The notes: generated by a model not told the origin, from the letters alone. A stretch of 64,000 nt of DNA from Agriotes lineatus (GCA_940337035.1 CALNHX010002317.1:119845-183844); one strand, 5' to 3'; shown: positions 32,938-44,686, counted from the first letter of the stretch. Program-made: numbers and translations.

Positions 32938-33345
32938 ACTTATAACTTTTTTTTGTCGAAGTAAACTTGACTTTTTAATGAGAATTTCGTTACTTGGCAA
33001 TTTAACGAAAAAAACTGCCTCTGAAAAAGTTACGAGTTCGAAGGACGAGTAATTTTTTCTGGCAATTTTTTGAGTTGAATTGCCTGAAGGCAAGGAAACT
33101 CGAATTATAAATGTTAAGTTTACTTCGATTAAAAACAGCTTGAGTATAATTCGGTACAATTTAATGAATGCATATTTAATTTACATATTAGGTAATTTAG
33201 AAGTCACTAAATTAACAAACAAGGCGACCGTTTTTAAAGTTAGGTTCCGTTTTGTCGCTGGAAAAGTTAGGGCAAACTCTTGTCGCTGTCATATTACAAA
33301 AAAAACGGCTTATGGGATTTTTAGTGTATGCATTAAATTGTCAGG
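32938..33345. repeat. Hairpin element H6 inserted in LINE
   Basis: TCGAAGTAAACTTGA near 32957 is mirrored by TTAAGTTTACTTCGA near 33118. Internal matches include GAGAATTTCG and TTGGCAATTTAACG with TTGAATTGCC. The tip includes GAAGGACGAG. A spacer of about 210 bp follows before LINE sequence resumes, so the layout is again hairpin plus AT-rich spacer. Confidence 0.55.
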
Positions 33346-34642
33346 GTAATAATTCTATTTATTCCGTGCAACTTCACCTTTAATAACATTCCATACAGCT
33401 CTGGATTTATTGTCAGAATTTCCATAAATTTTACTATTAAACGATTTCTTAGCTTTGTCAATTGAATATTTATATTTTCTAAGCATCACTTTGTACAGCG
33501 TTAATAGCTGAGCATTACTGTTGTGTTTGCATTCCTTATAAAGGTGATAAAGAAACTCGCCCTCTTTAATTAAACCTGTTGTGATACAAAGCTTTTTAGA
33601 TTTAAAGTTAGATTTCTAGGAAACAATTCTTAGTAGTGGAAAAGCCTTGTCCATCAAATGATTAAATATTTCAATAAATTTGGTATCAGCATCCCTAGCA
33701 GAATACCTCACTGCCCACTGTTCATTGACAAACAGATATTTAAAAGTTGCTACATTGATTTCATTCTTATAATTTCGTTTATAATGAATCAAATGTAAGT
33801 TTTTTTCAGTAAAATAGAAACAAACGGAGACACACTGCGAAAATTATACGTAAAACTGCAAGGAATAACATTTTTCTGTATAATGCTGTGAACATTAGTA
33901 AACATGTTATCAATAATGTTTTTACAGTTGCCCTGTATGTAGGTTAGGGTGGAGCGATTTTAATCACTTTTTAAATTTTTAATTCTAATAGTGGCGAAAA
34001 GTTGTTACAAGTGATCATTAATTATCAGTTTTTTCGTTTTTAATTATATTGTTTTCTTCTGCCCTCTACCGCCCCTAAAGGGGGTGAAACTTTTTAATTT
34101 TTTTTTCAAATCCTAATAAAAAAAATTATCTTAGCTCAGGTACCCCTGGTTACATTGGTTTTTAAGTAGATAAATTTATATTTTCTATCTTCTACCGGCC
34201 TTTGTATATAAAATGTATATAAGTGTTCGATTATACTTTTACCTATTATTAAGAAAAAGATGTAACAGTGGATTTAAAGAGGCTAGTTCTGGTTACGTTC
34301 TTAAAATTCTAAGTGTTTTCATTACTAGATCTGAAAAGTGTTTGTACCCCATCCTTTAGTTTACAAAAATATTGCTAAAAGCAGCTCTTCGCTTGATTAT
34401 CATAAAAACAAATAACCCAGAACTCACCACGAGGACGTGGCTGCTAAGCGAGTTCCACCCTACCCTTCCGCCACTATATATTACTTTTATTGATTAAAAT
34501 GTTTTATTGTATTAAATGAAGGCATTCATTCTCTAGATTTCAAAGTTAACCTAATAAAACCGCCGATTATTAATATGTAATACTCTAGTTTATTCTATAA
34601 ATTGTCCTATAATTGAATTTTTTTTCTGTTGGACAATAAACC

Positions 34643-34671
34643 ATTATTATTATTATTACTATTATTATTAT
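34643..34671. repeat. (TTA)n microsatellite
   Basis: An imperfect ATT/TTA run inside the long-TIR transposon. Confidence 0.8.
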
Positions 34672-34904
34672 ATCATGACAAATATTTAAAATTAATAAAA
34701 TATCTAAACTCAAAACAAAATGACAATAATTTTTATTTCATACTGATGTCAAAAATGACATTTTTCGGATTATTTATAGTACAAAAAATGAAACAAAGTC
34801 TTAGTACTTTAAAGTAAAATATTAAAGTTCAAGTACTTTAAAATTATACGTCAGTTGTTGACATGAAATTAGAAATGATTTACAACTTTTTATTTAAAAT
34901 TCGT

Positions 34905-35065
34905 TAAACTTGCAGTATGAAATAAACCCTTGTATTCACCACGAACGAAAAGTGTTTTTAAAGATCCTGGCAAGTAATTCCGTCCTTGGCTAACGCCTCG
35001 GCCGTAAACACCTTTCTCGTCCTTTAAAATGTCACTTTTCGTTCTAGATAAATAAACTACTATTT
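34905..35065. repeat. Hairpin H7 inside the long-TIR transposon
   Basis: GAACGAAAAGTG near 34944 is mirrored by CACTTTTCGTTC near 35034. The outer parts GTATGAAATAAA and ATAAACTACTATTT recall the AAATAGT-type termini of other hairpins. The interior contains CTCGGCCGTAAAC. Confidence 0.55.
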
Positions 35066-35189
35066 AAGAGTTAAGGACTTTCAGAACAACGCAAAAACTC
35101 TTTTTGACGTTTGTGCTTGTAAATGTGAAACGTTTGAAAAATGTTCATGAGAAAAAGGGAATAAGGTACCAATTCAGGAACAGTCATTT

Positions 35190-35738
35190 TTGATTGACCA
35201 AAGAACTGCCAGGAAAATGTGTATAGGAAAACTGGACATCAAAGAGACAACTAAATTAAAAATCAGGGAAGAAAGAAAACTCAAAGTTGAAAACTATTAC
35301 AAACTTAAACAATCTGAAATGAAAATGGGAGAAAAAACAAAAATAAACCATGAAGAGGACATTGATATTAGTGAATTTGAATATGTAAATAATAAGTTAG
35401 ATTTGGAAGACATTAATCCTGAAATTCCAATTACGTCGAAAGATATCTCTGAACAAAAGCAAAAAGAGAAGCCTGGATACAATGTTATCTACTTAAACAG
35501 GGTGGCACAGGTATGTGGATTGTCTGACAGAGCCGCAGCAGCAACTATCTCAGCTGTTCTACAAGACGTTGGTCTGATCTCAGAAAACCACAAAGATAAT
35601 GTTATTGACAGAAGTAAGATAAGAAGAGCTTCTTCAGAAGTTGTTGGTTTACAAGCTAGAGGCGATTTTATTAGGGTAACTTTGAAATCTAGAGAATCAA
35701 TGCCTTCATTTAATACAAAAAAATATTTTAACCAATAA
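35190..35738 (+). CDS. Unrecognised ORF of the long-TIR transposon
   Basis: 182 residues, open from an ATG at 35190 to a stop (TAA) at 35736-35738 that lies at the inner edge of the right TIR. The first 60 residues are Lys/Glu-rich and probably helical. Residues 60-90 are acidic (EEDIDISEFE, LDLEDINPE). Residues about 100-145 (VAQVCGLSDRAAAATISAVL, QDVGLISE, VIDRSKIRR) look like a compact helical domain. I recall similar SDRAAA...LQDVGL wording in predicted insect proteins linked to mobile elements but cannot name the family. No DDE/DDD triad is visible, so it is either the N-terminal part of a longer transposase cut by internal deletion or an accessory protein. Upstream codons before 35190 are in frame after a nearby stop. 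Function unknown. Confidence 0.6.
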   Translation: MIDQRTARKMCIGKLDIKETTKLKIREERKLKVENYYKLKQSEMKMGEKTKINHEEDIDISEFEYVNNKLDLEDINPEIPITSKDISEQKQKEKPGYNVIYLNRVAQVCGLSDRAAAATISAVLQDVGLISENHKDNVIDRSKIRRASSEVVGLQARGDFIRVTLKSRESMPSFNTKKYFNQ

Positions 35739-36959
35739 AAGTAATATATAGTGGCGGGACGGTAGGGTGGAACTCGCTTAGCAGCCACGTCCTCGTGGTG
35801 AGTTCTGGGTTGTTTGTTTTTATGATAATCAAGCGAAGAGCTGCTTTTAGCAATATTTTTGTAAACTAAAGGATGGGGTACAAACGATTTTGAGATCTAG
35901 TAATGAAAACACTTAGAATTTTAAGAAAGTAACCAGAACTAGCCTCTTTAAATCCACTGTTACACCTTTTTCTTAATAATAGGTAAAATAATAATCAAAC
36001 ACTTATATACATTTTATATACAAAGGCCGGTAGAAGACAGAAAATATAAATTTACTTAAAAACCAATGTAACCAGGGCTACCTGAGCTAAGTTAATTTTT
36101 TTTGCTATTAGGATTTGGAAAAAAAACAATAAAAAAGTTTCACCCCCTTTAGGGGGCGGTAGAGGGCAGAAGAAAACAATATAATTAAAAACGAAAAAAA
36201 CTGGTAATTAATGATCACTTGTAACAACTTTTCGTTACTATTAGAATTAAAAATTAAAAACGCTCCACCCTAATGTAGGTATAGTCATGAATACAAATAC
36301 ATTCAATGAAACCATATTAAGTAAGTAAACTTTCAACATCAGTACATTCGTTACTTTTAAGCTCAAAATGTATATTAGAGTCACCACATATAGACATAGG
36401 ATCGTTGTGTATATTCACAGTTTCAATAAGTTGTTCCAAACTGTCTTTAAATATATGCGATACAGACTACTGTCAATGAAGATTCACCACATTTACTATT
36501 TTTATGACAGTAATTAGCTGCCAGTTGGTACGAATTTATTTTAATGTGTATTATTTCAGTCTCAGTACAATGAGTTTCAGTCAAACAAACTATTTCGAGA
36601 AACTGATGTGAGCACAACAGCATGTACAGTTGTGAAATTTTTTAACGTGGACTATTGACGTTTACGTGGAATATCTTGAATTCTTGTTTAATCGAGGACA
36701 TAAAACTGGAGTTAATTGCTAAGTTACCTGTACGGTTGCTTTTTTCTGCGACACTAAAATACGCTGGACCCAAGCTCCAAAAGGCCACGTCTCCGGATTT
36801 ACTGCTTTCTGTAGGTGATGTTCGAAAAGAGTAACCTTGAACGAAGAATAAATATCGGAGTACTTTGATTGCAGAGGCTCGCAGGTTGCTTTGGTAAAAT
36901 GCTGTTGTACCATTTTGGTTAGTGGGCACCAGTGGTTTTTGGAACAAGCCGGTAAATAT

Positions 36960-38470
36960 GCAAGTCAGTAGTTGTGAGTGCGAACAGCGTTTTTAAATTT
37001 TGTTAATGATCTCATATTGTAATCATTTCGATCATTAGAAGTATGTTCCTGAAAAAAGGCAAGCGGTGTACTCAAGCTGTATACGGGGTAGCGTTGGGGC
37101 TGTTACCACCCCTCGTTCATAATAGTTTTTGCAATGCGCTACCTAACGGAGGTCAGTAGCCAACCACTCTTGGAGCTTGATGTACTTGGATGGGGAAGAG
37201 TTAATGTTGCGAACGCTATTATTATTGTACTAATGTTACGTTAAATACATATTCTAATTAAACGATGGTGTTTTAGTCAACAATTATTATTTCATTAGAG
37301 GAATCTGAGTCAGTTATGATTCCTCTGATAAAATTATGAAGGTGGAGTAGAAAATATCTTAAGGCATCTAAATGTTTGTACTAGACAATAATTAGACTTT
37401 GGAACTATAAGGGTGGCACATGAAAAAATTGCTTCTGTATAAACTACAATGTGCATTCCTTAAAAACAACTGTTACGAAGAGATCGCTGACTTTATTATA
37501 AGGTAAATGCTCAACAAATACACAATGCAATAATACACCTAAATTTATACCGACCTTACAAAAGTGAATCGCAGTAGGTATAGCCATGATCACAGAAGGC
37601 AAAGACGGAGACTTATGTTTAAACTACCACTATCGAGAAGTGCTTTCAGTGGGGGTGCCTGAGTACTTTCCCAAGCTCAGAAATTGAATTTTGCTGATGA
37701 AATGATAGATATTCTAGTTATTTAACTGACTGGTTGTAAATATATTGTTATGGTATTGGTACAGAGGGTTTAAAAATCAGATTAATAAGATTAAAAGAAT
37801 TCAGTATTAAAAATTACAAAGATGAATTTAGATGTGAAATGGATATCAAAATTATTAAGATGTATTTAGAAAAGAAAGGAAATAGAATTTATAATTTAAT
37901 TAAATGTAGTTAATTGGGAAACAGTAGGATTTTGACTTAATTTAATATCTGAAATGAAAATGGAAGTTAATGACAAATACTTTTTCGAAATATACTATTT
38001 AACATAGTAGGTATTAGACATATAAGAAAGATTTAATAGTGTGTTGGCCTGCAAAAAATAAGCTAGATCGCTAAGGAGATAGTTTATTGATTAGAATAAA
38101 AATTTTGATAAGAAAAATGATGTAATACAATTTGTAGCGTTTGAAATTAAGAAATAAACCCCTTTATAAAAGTTTTTTTAAATATATTTTGGTAAATAAA
38201 AGGGTTAACATTAGAAATAAAATTGGCGTGGTGAAAAAGTAAAATGTTAAAAAAAAAATATTAGCAGACTAGATGGATTAAGATTAGAATGTGGTGAGAA
38301 GACGAATCTAATACATTATAATCTACAAAGGCAAATAAAAGTAAGGGAGTGCTGAATTGAGTTTATTGTGGAATTACATTGCATCTACTGAATTGGATAA
38401 CAAGGAATGGTTTACAAAGGAAGTGGTTTGCATCGACATGGTTAGCAGAGTGAGCGTATTTGTGGGGCTT
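36960..38470. other. AT-rich DNA, nothing recognised
   Basis: No gene or paired termini. A short GC-richer stretch at 37055-37200 has no assignment. Confidence 0.5.
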
Positions 38471-38477
38471 GTCAAGT

Positions 38478-40214
38478 TGTCAGGTCATTTTAATTTTTCT
38501 GTAATTCATATAGCTACATAACCATTTCGTATAGTTTTGGTACAAAGTTGACGAGTTCGCCTGTATTTCGAGTCCAGTGTAGTCATAGTTCATCGCATGA
38601 TGCTGCCGCGTTTAGCATAAAGTATAATAATTCAAAATCTTTACATCATTGTGAGTGCAGCTGGTTATTTCATCGCATGCAAAAACGCTCAGTTTCGACT
38701 TATTTAAAAACACAATCCATAAGAGCGAGTGAGAAACATTTCCCGAATTTTATAATTTCTGTCGCACGGTGACGGCTCTGTCGTCAACGGGCGAAGTTAC
38801 TGGCCTCAGATTGGTCACACCTGCATGCGCAAGACAATCGTTTGGCGCGTAAACTTCACGTGGCTTGTAGCGCTTCGAGGCAGTTTAGCCTGGGCCGCCA
38901 GGAAGTAATGTCGACATAGCGTGTTTGTGGGCGTCTTCATGCTTTGGCGTGGGGATGCCCGATATTCCTTTGGCACTGAGTCAGCAGAGTTTCTTTGCGC
39001 TTCTTTTTCTTGACAACTTCGTTACGAGTCGTCGAAGCGAGAGGTACTTTTCCGGGCTTTTGCCGTAGTGTGTGTGCGTTGGGGCTAGTGAATGCCGATG
39101 ACCGTAAGCCTTGCATTATTCCATAAGGCCAAGCTGGTCCTTTTATCCAAACCGTGGGATCAAAACAGCAGGTTTGTACAAATTTTCGGTCTCACCGTTA
39201 CTTCGTCTCGAGGGAGACGTGACCTATACTTTGCCACGTTACCGAAATTTCCACTGGTGTTATCATCTATTTCCACGCTTTCGTTCGAACCAACGTCGCA
39301 GCCAGCACACCGTTGGCTACCGACTGGCTTGGCGCTTGGCGCCTCGCTACAAAGGTACTGTGTGTGTAATTAGCCCAGTAGTTAACTAATTTCGATCATA
39401 TGCTACGCAAATGTAATATAATTTGAGCGCTGTCACACATAGTTCATGTTGCTTGCCTGTATTGGCCTAATTTTACTCGTTTGTGGCGCAAATGTAATAT
39501 AATTTGAGCGGTGTCATACATAGCTCATGTTTTTTGCTTGTTCTGGCCTAACTTCGATCATATGTGGAGGCCTAGTTTGAGCGCTTAGGCCGTCTGATTA
39601 AATTCATTACGGTGTACCAAGGCCTGTTGTATGTTTGCAATTAAGGTGACCCCCCCGTAACTGTGACTAGTAATAAAGCGCCCCCCAGCTAGGCCCCTTA
39701 TTGATAATCGATCTGTGTATTGACCCCTTTGTGGTCAAGTGTATCGCTACGTTGTTTTTAATAGACCATTATTTGAACAGAGGCCTTATAATTTACGAAT
39801 CTGTGCATGCCCCTTTCAGGTTGCATTGTAAAGATTTATGTACAGCGAAGCCTGAGCGTTGGAGCGTCACAAGTAAATTAGCCGACGCTTTCCATGGCAG
39901 CGACGAGGTTCGTGAGGCCGAGTTCTCGTATCACACCCCGTTTGACCTTCAAGGTTCAGTTAAGCATGGGTTTCCCCTCCCCTGACTGAACCTTGTGGCA
40001 CCCTTTTCTTTAGCAACACCCTATACCTACCGACACGATTGCCCTGTGGTGTAGCGTTTTAGGACCACTCCCATTTCTCTGGGCGTATTTGAGCCGCGGC
40101 CTTTAGCCTGTTTTGCAGCGATTTTTAGGGTAGGTGTGAACGTTTCCCTGATTTGTTGGAGTATTCGGCACTCACTCATCCGTGAGTGTCTTAAATCAGT
40201 TTGATACCGTAACA
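38478..40214 (+). repeat. Solo LTR, family A copy 2 (1737 bp)
   Basis: Begins TGTCAGGTCATTTTAA and ends GATACCGTAACA, with the 4-bp duplication AAGT on both sides (38474-38477 and 40215-40218). It aligns along its length with the LTR at 28616-30404 and more distantly with the minus-strand LTR at 40445-42296. No protein coding. Confidence 0.85.
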
Positions 40215-40444
40215 AAGTGACATCTTGTGGCTTGCGTCTGGATTTGGTTGAGCATCGAAGTGGGCGCGTCTGCGGCTGGAGTCCATTTGGATGTATACTA
40301 AGGTGGCGATGTGAATGCTGTTTTAACGAGCTGTTTTCGTTTGTTCCTATGACAGACTGTTTTTTCTGGGTTCCTGTGTTGATTTGGATCCGGATTCTGG
40401 ACGTGTTGGAAGTTGGTTGTTGGTTGAAGCCTTCACCGTGACTT
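40215..40444. other. Short host segment between two LTRs
   Basis: 230 bp flanked by family A LTR ends in opposite orientation. CCGTAACA|AAGTGAC on the left is mirrored by GTGACTT|TGTTACGG on the right. No gene. Confidence 0.6.
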
Positions 40445-41103
40445 TGTTACGGTATTAAAAGGACTTTACGACACCCACCCAAGGTGAGCATCGCACCACG
40501 GAATCAGTCCTGAAAACCTGACACACTTGCCCTGAAATCGGTTCGAAATAGGCTAATAGGCCACGGCTGGAACGCTCAGGGAGTCGGGCGTGAGTCACAC
40601 GATACGTTCTGGGCAAGCGCGTTGTGGCATAATATATACAGGGTATGTCGAAATTATGAGGGCGCCACCAAGCCTGTCGTAACCCGGCTAACCGGGCCTG
40701 GACGGTTAGACGGGAGCGAAGCATGCAAAAATACTCCGCCACTAAGATTATTCAAGAGTTGCAAGGTCAAACAACAACTTCGGGATTGCCTTAAGCAAGG
40801 ATTGTGATTAGGTGTCCATCCGACCACGACTACGCAGCTGTCCCACTCACCTGCACGCTCACAGCTTCCTCGTTCCGTCGTACAATAATTCGTACAATAA
40901 AGGGGCGTCTATCTGTAACAGAACATGCACAAACCGAAACAAACAATAGTTCCCTTAACTAACCAATCATATATTTCACTTCGAGTTACAATGGGGTAGC
41001 AGAATGCGTCGCCCTGTATCTAACCTTACTCTATAATTAAGGGCACCAGCTGGCACGCGCGCTCTAAGCTTAACGACAGATGTTGAACATTAGTGAACAG
41101 CAA

Positions 41104-41322
41104 TAATAGGTACAAAGATGCACATTGCCTTATGCAAGGGCAGCGACGATTTACATTAGCCTTCACGGCCTGAACTGTCTGCAGTCTGAATGAATACACT
41201 AGCGTAGTAATGAATAGGTACAAAGATACACATTGCCTTATGCAAGGGCAGCGACGATTTACATTAGCCTTCACGGCCTGAACTGTCTGCAGTCTGAATG
41301 AATACACTAGCGTAGTAATGAG
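41104..41322. repeat. 109-bp tandem duplication in LTR
   Basis: Two adjoining copies beginning AATAGGTACAAAGAT(G/A)CAC and ending CTAGCGTAGTAATG. The same pair occurs at 45346-45564 in the other LTR. Confidence 0.9.
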
Positions 41323-41955
41323 TAGTAATGAGTAACACTCGCGTTCACAGCGGTAATCAGGTTAAAGGCACATACCTTAATGCGTGGGCGGCGAGGGAGC
41401 CTGGTACAGCTGAGTTGCGACGAGCTGCAATCGTAGGTGGTAGGTACCTTCGGTGTTACAACGGCGAAAGGGGGTGAATGCATAACCGCCTCAATGGCGA
41501 CGGGAGACGCGTCAAGACGCGTACAACGGGACGACGAAAATGATGGGGGCCTCACTCGTTCTGCTGAACCAAATCCTCGTAGGTCGAGATGAAGGGGGCA
41601 CGACCCCTCACTAATAGTAGCAGGAACTGGGCTCCAAAACACCCACGTTACGCCGAAGATCACTCGACAAATTTCGAATCACCACCACCACACACAAGCG
41701 CTCTCTGCAATGGGCTCTGGAAGACTCCACTTAAGGCGAAAACGCCCGCAACATAACTGCTGAAGCAGCACCCGACGGGAAAACGACTGACGCCCTCGCC
41801 ACAATGGCGGGAGCGCCGCACGAACTCACATACACTATCCGACCTCTTGTTTTAACGACGGCTCTCGGCTGAATGCCACGAGGGAAGCGTTAGCAAAGGT
41901 CACCTTGGCCGCGTCCCCCACGTGACTAAACCACAGCGAATCGCAAGGCGATGAA

Positions 41956-42061
41956 ATGAAACCAACCAATCCGGGCCACGCTGGTATCACGCCGCCACCG
42001 CGTGCTAAATGAAACAAACCAATGCGGGCCACGCTGGTATCACGCCGCCACAGCGTGCTAT
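41956..42061. repeat. 53-bp tandem duplication in LTR
   Basis: Two copies of ATGAAAC.AACCAAT.CGGG followed by CACGCTGGTATCACGCCGCC. Absent from the truncated 5' LTR, which stops before this point. Confidence 0.85.
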
Positions 42062-42296
42062 TCAGAATTCAGAAAAACGCCAGGAGAGCTCCAACCGACG
42101 ACAAATACTGCTTTTTAGGCTAACTATGTGCGAAATCGTGATTCTGGAATTAGGCGATGGAGCCAAATAAAGAGCTAAAAGGGCTTAGCATACGGGCGCG
42201 CTGCTCTAAGCTTAGGCGGCTATTTAAAATACCAAAATGACCTAACTAACGGCGTGAAATGCAATTAAGCATCTGAAACAGCAAAATGACTTAACA

Positions 42297-42310
42297 CTCC
42301 CCTTACTTGA
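42297..42310 (-). promoter_or_regulatory. Polypurine tract of family A element
   Basis: On the minus strand AAGTAAGGGGAG directly precedes the LTR start TGTTAAG. This is where plus-strand DNA synthesis would be primed. Confidence 0.65.
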
Positions 42311-44655
42311 AAGAGAGTTCCCCGAAGTCTCTTATAAAACAACGAGGCATTTTGCGACAACGTAACGAGAACTCAAACGAAAACGCAACAACGAAAAACG
42401 AACGAAACAAAAAAAAACATTCGATACGATAGAGTGCACCCCCAAAGGGATTACGCACACTGGCCACCAGATAGGGTGCAAAGGTGGGAAGAGAGAAGAG
42501 GAAGAAGAAAGACTGGATACGCCAGTAGAAAATACGTAAATTTTGTCGAAATCGGGTACAAACAAGTCTTACACCTGTGGACACTTCCGACCAACCGTTC
42601 CAAAAGAACACAGGGAGGGGGGGGGTATAGAAATGGAAGTCCAAAATCCCACCCAAGGGTTACCTGAAGAGGGCACGCTGCGCGTCACGAGATCGGCGCA
42701 TTGTGTGGATCCCACAACTGGTATGAGTACCCAAGAGGATGAACCACCAAAAAAAAAAGGGAAATGGTTGTGACAGAAACTGTCAAAAATAGTCATAATC
42801 AGTAATAGGAAAAACTCAGTCCACCGAAATCCTCAATCGATGCCGATGCCGGAGCCAAGTCGACTATTAAACCGCAAAGCGCGAGCTCGAAAATGACTCC
42901 AACACCGAACACCAAAAGAAAATCACGAAGAACCAAGTCTCCAAGGGTGTAGGCGTTCGATGACGCATGCCCAATAAATCCTTTACAGAAATCCATGCGG
43001 CCCAAAGGGACTACCTTACGACGACAGGGTCCGCACGAAACAAAATGACCAGAAACACGCTCTCTTTATGTAATCCCAAATAGGTGGTTGAAAATGGCGA
43101 CGGCCAACGGTACGGTAAAAGAGCGCTAGGCCACGAAAACAACAGGGCATCACTACAAAAAAAAAGTCAAAAATCTTTAAATACTTAAATACTTGAAAAC
43201 TTGAATACCAAAGAGGCCTCATGCGAACAGCAGCGCATTACTGGCACACAAAGCTCAGAAGCTTCAACGAAACTGTTCACAAAGAACACGATACTTGACA
43301 ACATGACGTCATCAGACAAAAAGGGTACGGTAAATGACAACAAAACGTCAACAAATACGAAGCATTCCGACCAGCGGCAAAAACTCGTTAAATGCTAACG
43401 GTAAGTGTACAAAACACTACTATGACTGTTAGGGGTGTCCACGAAGAAGTCGGTAAACCAGGTTGGGCGGTACATGATAATAATGAGTATGAGATAAAGG
43501 CCAACGAAAATAACTACACCAAACCAACTAAGAAGATGGCCTGAGGGACGTAATAACCGCACGAGCGAATCTCCCCAAGCACACCAACGACAATCCACAA
43601 CTGATCAACAAACCAAAACGCAGTAAAGAAGCTGAAAATGAATTCCAACCTGCTCACCAAAAATCAACGCGGCACAACACCAAACGATAGGAAAAACAAA
43701 ATCGGTAATCATCAACGTCAAAATCGATAAACCTCGCTAACGTGAACGTCAAAATCGATAAACGTCAGTTCGGTACAACAAAAGCGTCAACTTAGCCCAA
43801 GGCTAAACAATGTAAGCGACAGGGAATCGAAACTCCCAACTAAGCCTTCGAAAAGACTTAAAAAAAACAAGGTCGGTACCTTCACTCAACAACATCTGGT
43901 ACTAAATCCGACTAATACGGGATAAAATCTGCACTAAATGCAACGAGAGATCTCGGTAGTATGAACTGGCTAAGAAAAACAAGAAACGACGGTAAAAATG
44001 ACGGAAAAGATACTCAAAATATGAAAAGACATGGAAAAACACAAAAAGAAAACTCAAAAAGGCGATAAACAACAAGAAAACACAAAACTACAAATAGAAA
44101 ATAAGAAAAGACAAGAAAAAACCTATAGAAAACAAGAAAAGAAACGTAAAGACAAATGACAACTAAGAAAAAACATATACACGGTCAAGAAAACTAATGA
44201 AAATAAACTAAGAACAGGAAAAGACAAGAAAAGACATATAGAAAACAGAAGAAAACAGGAAAAGACAAATAGAGAACAAGAAAAGAAGCTCGGTAAAATA
44301 TTCTACTAAGAAAAAAAACGGTTTACCAGTCCATACCACTTCGAAATGACGAAAAAAAACATTTGTGACAACAATATAAATGATAACAGACAACAATGAA
44401 CACCAACGTCCCACGTTGACGCGCCAAAATTAAGACACACAGCGCAAAAAAAAAAGAAAACCCCAAAATGAGGTCGAGCGTTGTCGTGCACCAATAGGCT
44501 CCAAACGTTGGAATAGCCAAAATCAAGGCACAACGGGTGGCTTAATAAGAAAAACAAACATACAAGGCCTCAGACGTTGGAATAGCCAAAATTAAGACGT
44601 ACGACGGGTGGGCTTAACGAGACTACTACCGTCCAACAACAACAACAAACAACAA
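42311..44655 (-). other. Internal region of non-autonomous LTR element
   Basis: Strongly biased: on the + strand A- and AC-rich with many AAGAAAA(G/C)A runs (43980-44300). Only short frames occur. AACGTCAAAATCGATAAAC is duplicated near 43706 and 43744. No gag, protease, RT or integrase motif was found. Confidence 0.6.
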
Positions 44656-44686
44656 GCCCCACGCGATTGGGCCGCCAAAATTAGCC
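44415..44686 (-). promoter_or_regulatory. Primer binding site and degenerate repeats of it
   Basis: On the minus strand AATTTTGGC (or GATTTTGGC) recurs near 44673, 44588, 44520 and 44428, each followed by a (C/T)(C/A)AA(C/T)G-type sequence. The copy adjoining the LTR (TTTTGGCGGCCCAATCGCG) is the best primer site candidate. Confidence 0.5.

Larger units (their letters stand above)
33944..36273. mobile_element. 2.33-kb DNA transposon with ~530-bp terminal inverted repeats
   Basis: The termini are TTAGGGTGGAGCG and CGCTCCACCCTAA, flanked by the 6-bp duplication TGTAGG (33938-33943 and 36274-36279). The arms (about 33944-34475 and 35740-36273) are inverted copies differing at scattered positions. 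Landmarks in both are the CACCCCC..AGGGG block, CTACCGGCC and CCACGAGGACGTGGCTGCTAAGC. The 1.26-kb centre holds one plus-strand ORF and a hairpin (34905-35065). The element interrupts a minus-strand LINE. The combination of 6-bp duplication and long TIRs does not fit Tc1/mariner, hAT, piggyBac or Harbinger; I cannot name the superfamily. Confidence 0.8.
32100..36947 (-). mobile_element. APE-type LINE, decayed, with two insertions
   Basis: Minus-strand order: EFKIFHVNVNSPR and CLTETHC (endonuclease start, 36700-36560), NIHNDPMSICGDSNIHFEL (about 36410-36350), then a 2.33-kb DNA transposon (33944-36273). After it come DKAFPLLR, KKLCITTGLIK, KKSFNSKIYGNSDNKSRAVW (linker, 33720-33380), a hairpin insertion, SRKASPGNDGIPCFVLG (RT start, about 32750) and, after a small deletion, LEVKTGVTQDSVLGPLLFML and TTFADDTSI (RT palm, 32300-32160). 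The FADD box is intact but the whole is frameshifted. Confidence 0.75.
40445..42296 (-). repeat. 3' LTR of family A element (1852 bp)
   Basis: TG...CA termini on the minus strand (TGTTAAG ... GTAACA). ACTT (AAGT on the minus strand) adjoins the outer end. The first 974 bp (40445-41418) appear identical to 44687-45660. It contains two tandem duplications (see 41104-41322 and 41956-42061). Confidence 0.85.

Noticed and set aside
33944..36273. Polinton/Maverick interpretation because of long TIRs and 6-bp duplication
   Set aside because: The termini are TTAGGG and not AG, the size is only 2.3 kb, and no polymerase B, integrase, ATPase or capsid sequence is present.
41026..41307. 93-codon frame with an internally repeated peptide, and its exact copy at 45268-45549
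   Set aside because: The repetition is the 109-bp tandem duplication of a non-coding LTR; the copies are the two LTRs.
41104..41322. CRISPR-like or satellite array
   Set aside because: Only two adjoining copies without spacers, inside an LTR of a eukaryotic element.
42303..42656. 117-codon frame in the internal region of the non-autonomous LTR element
   Set aside because: Strong strand base bias creates Phe/Ser-rich frames; no gag or pol motif.
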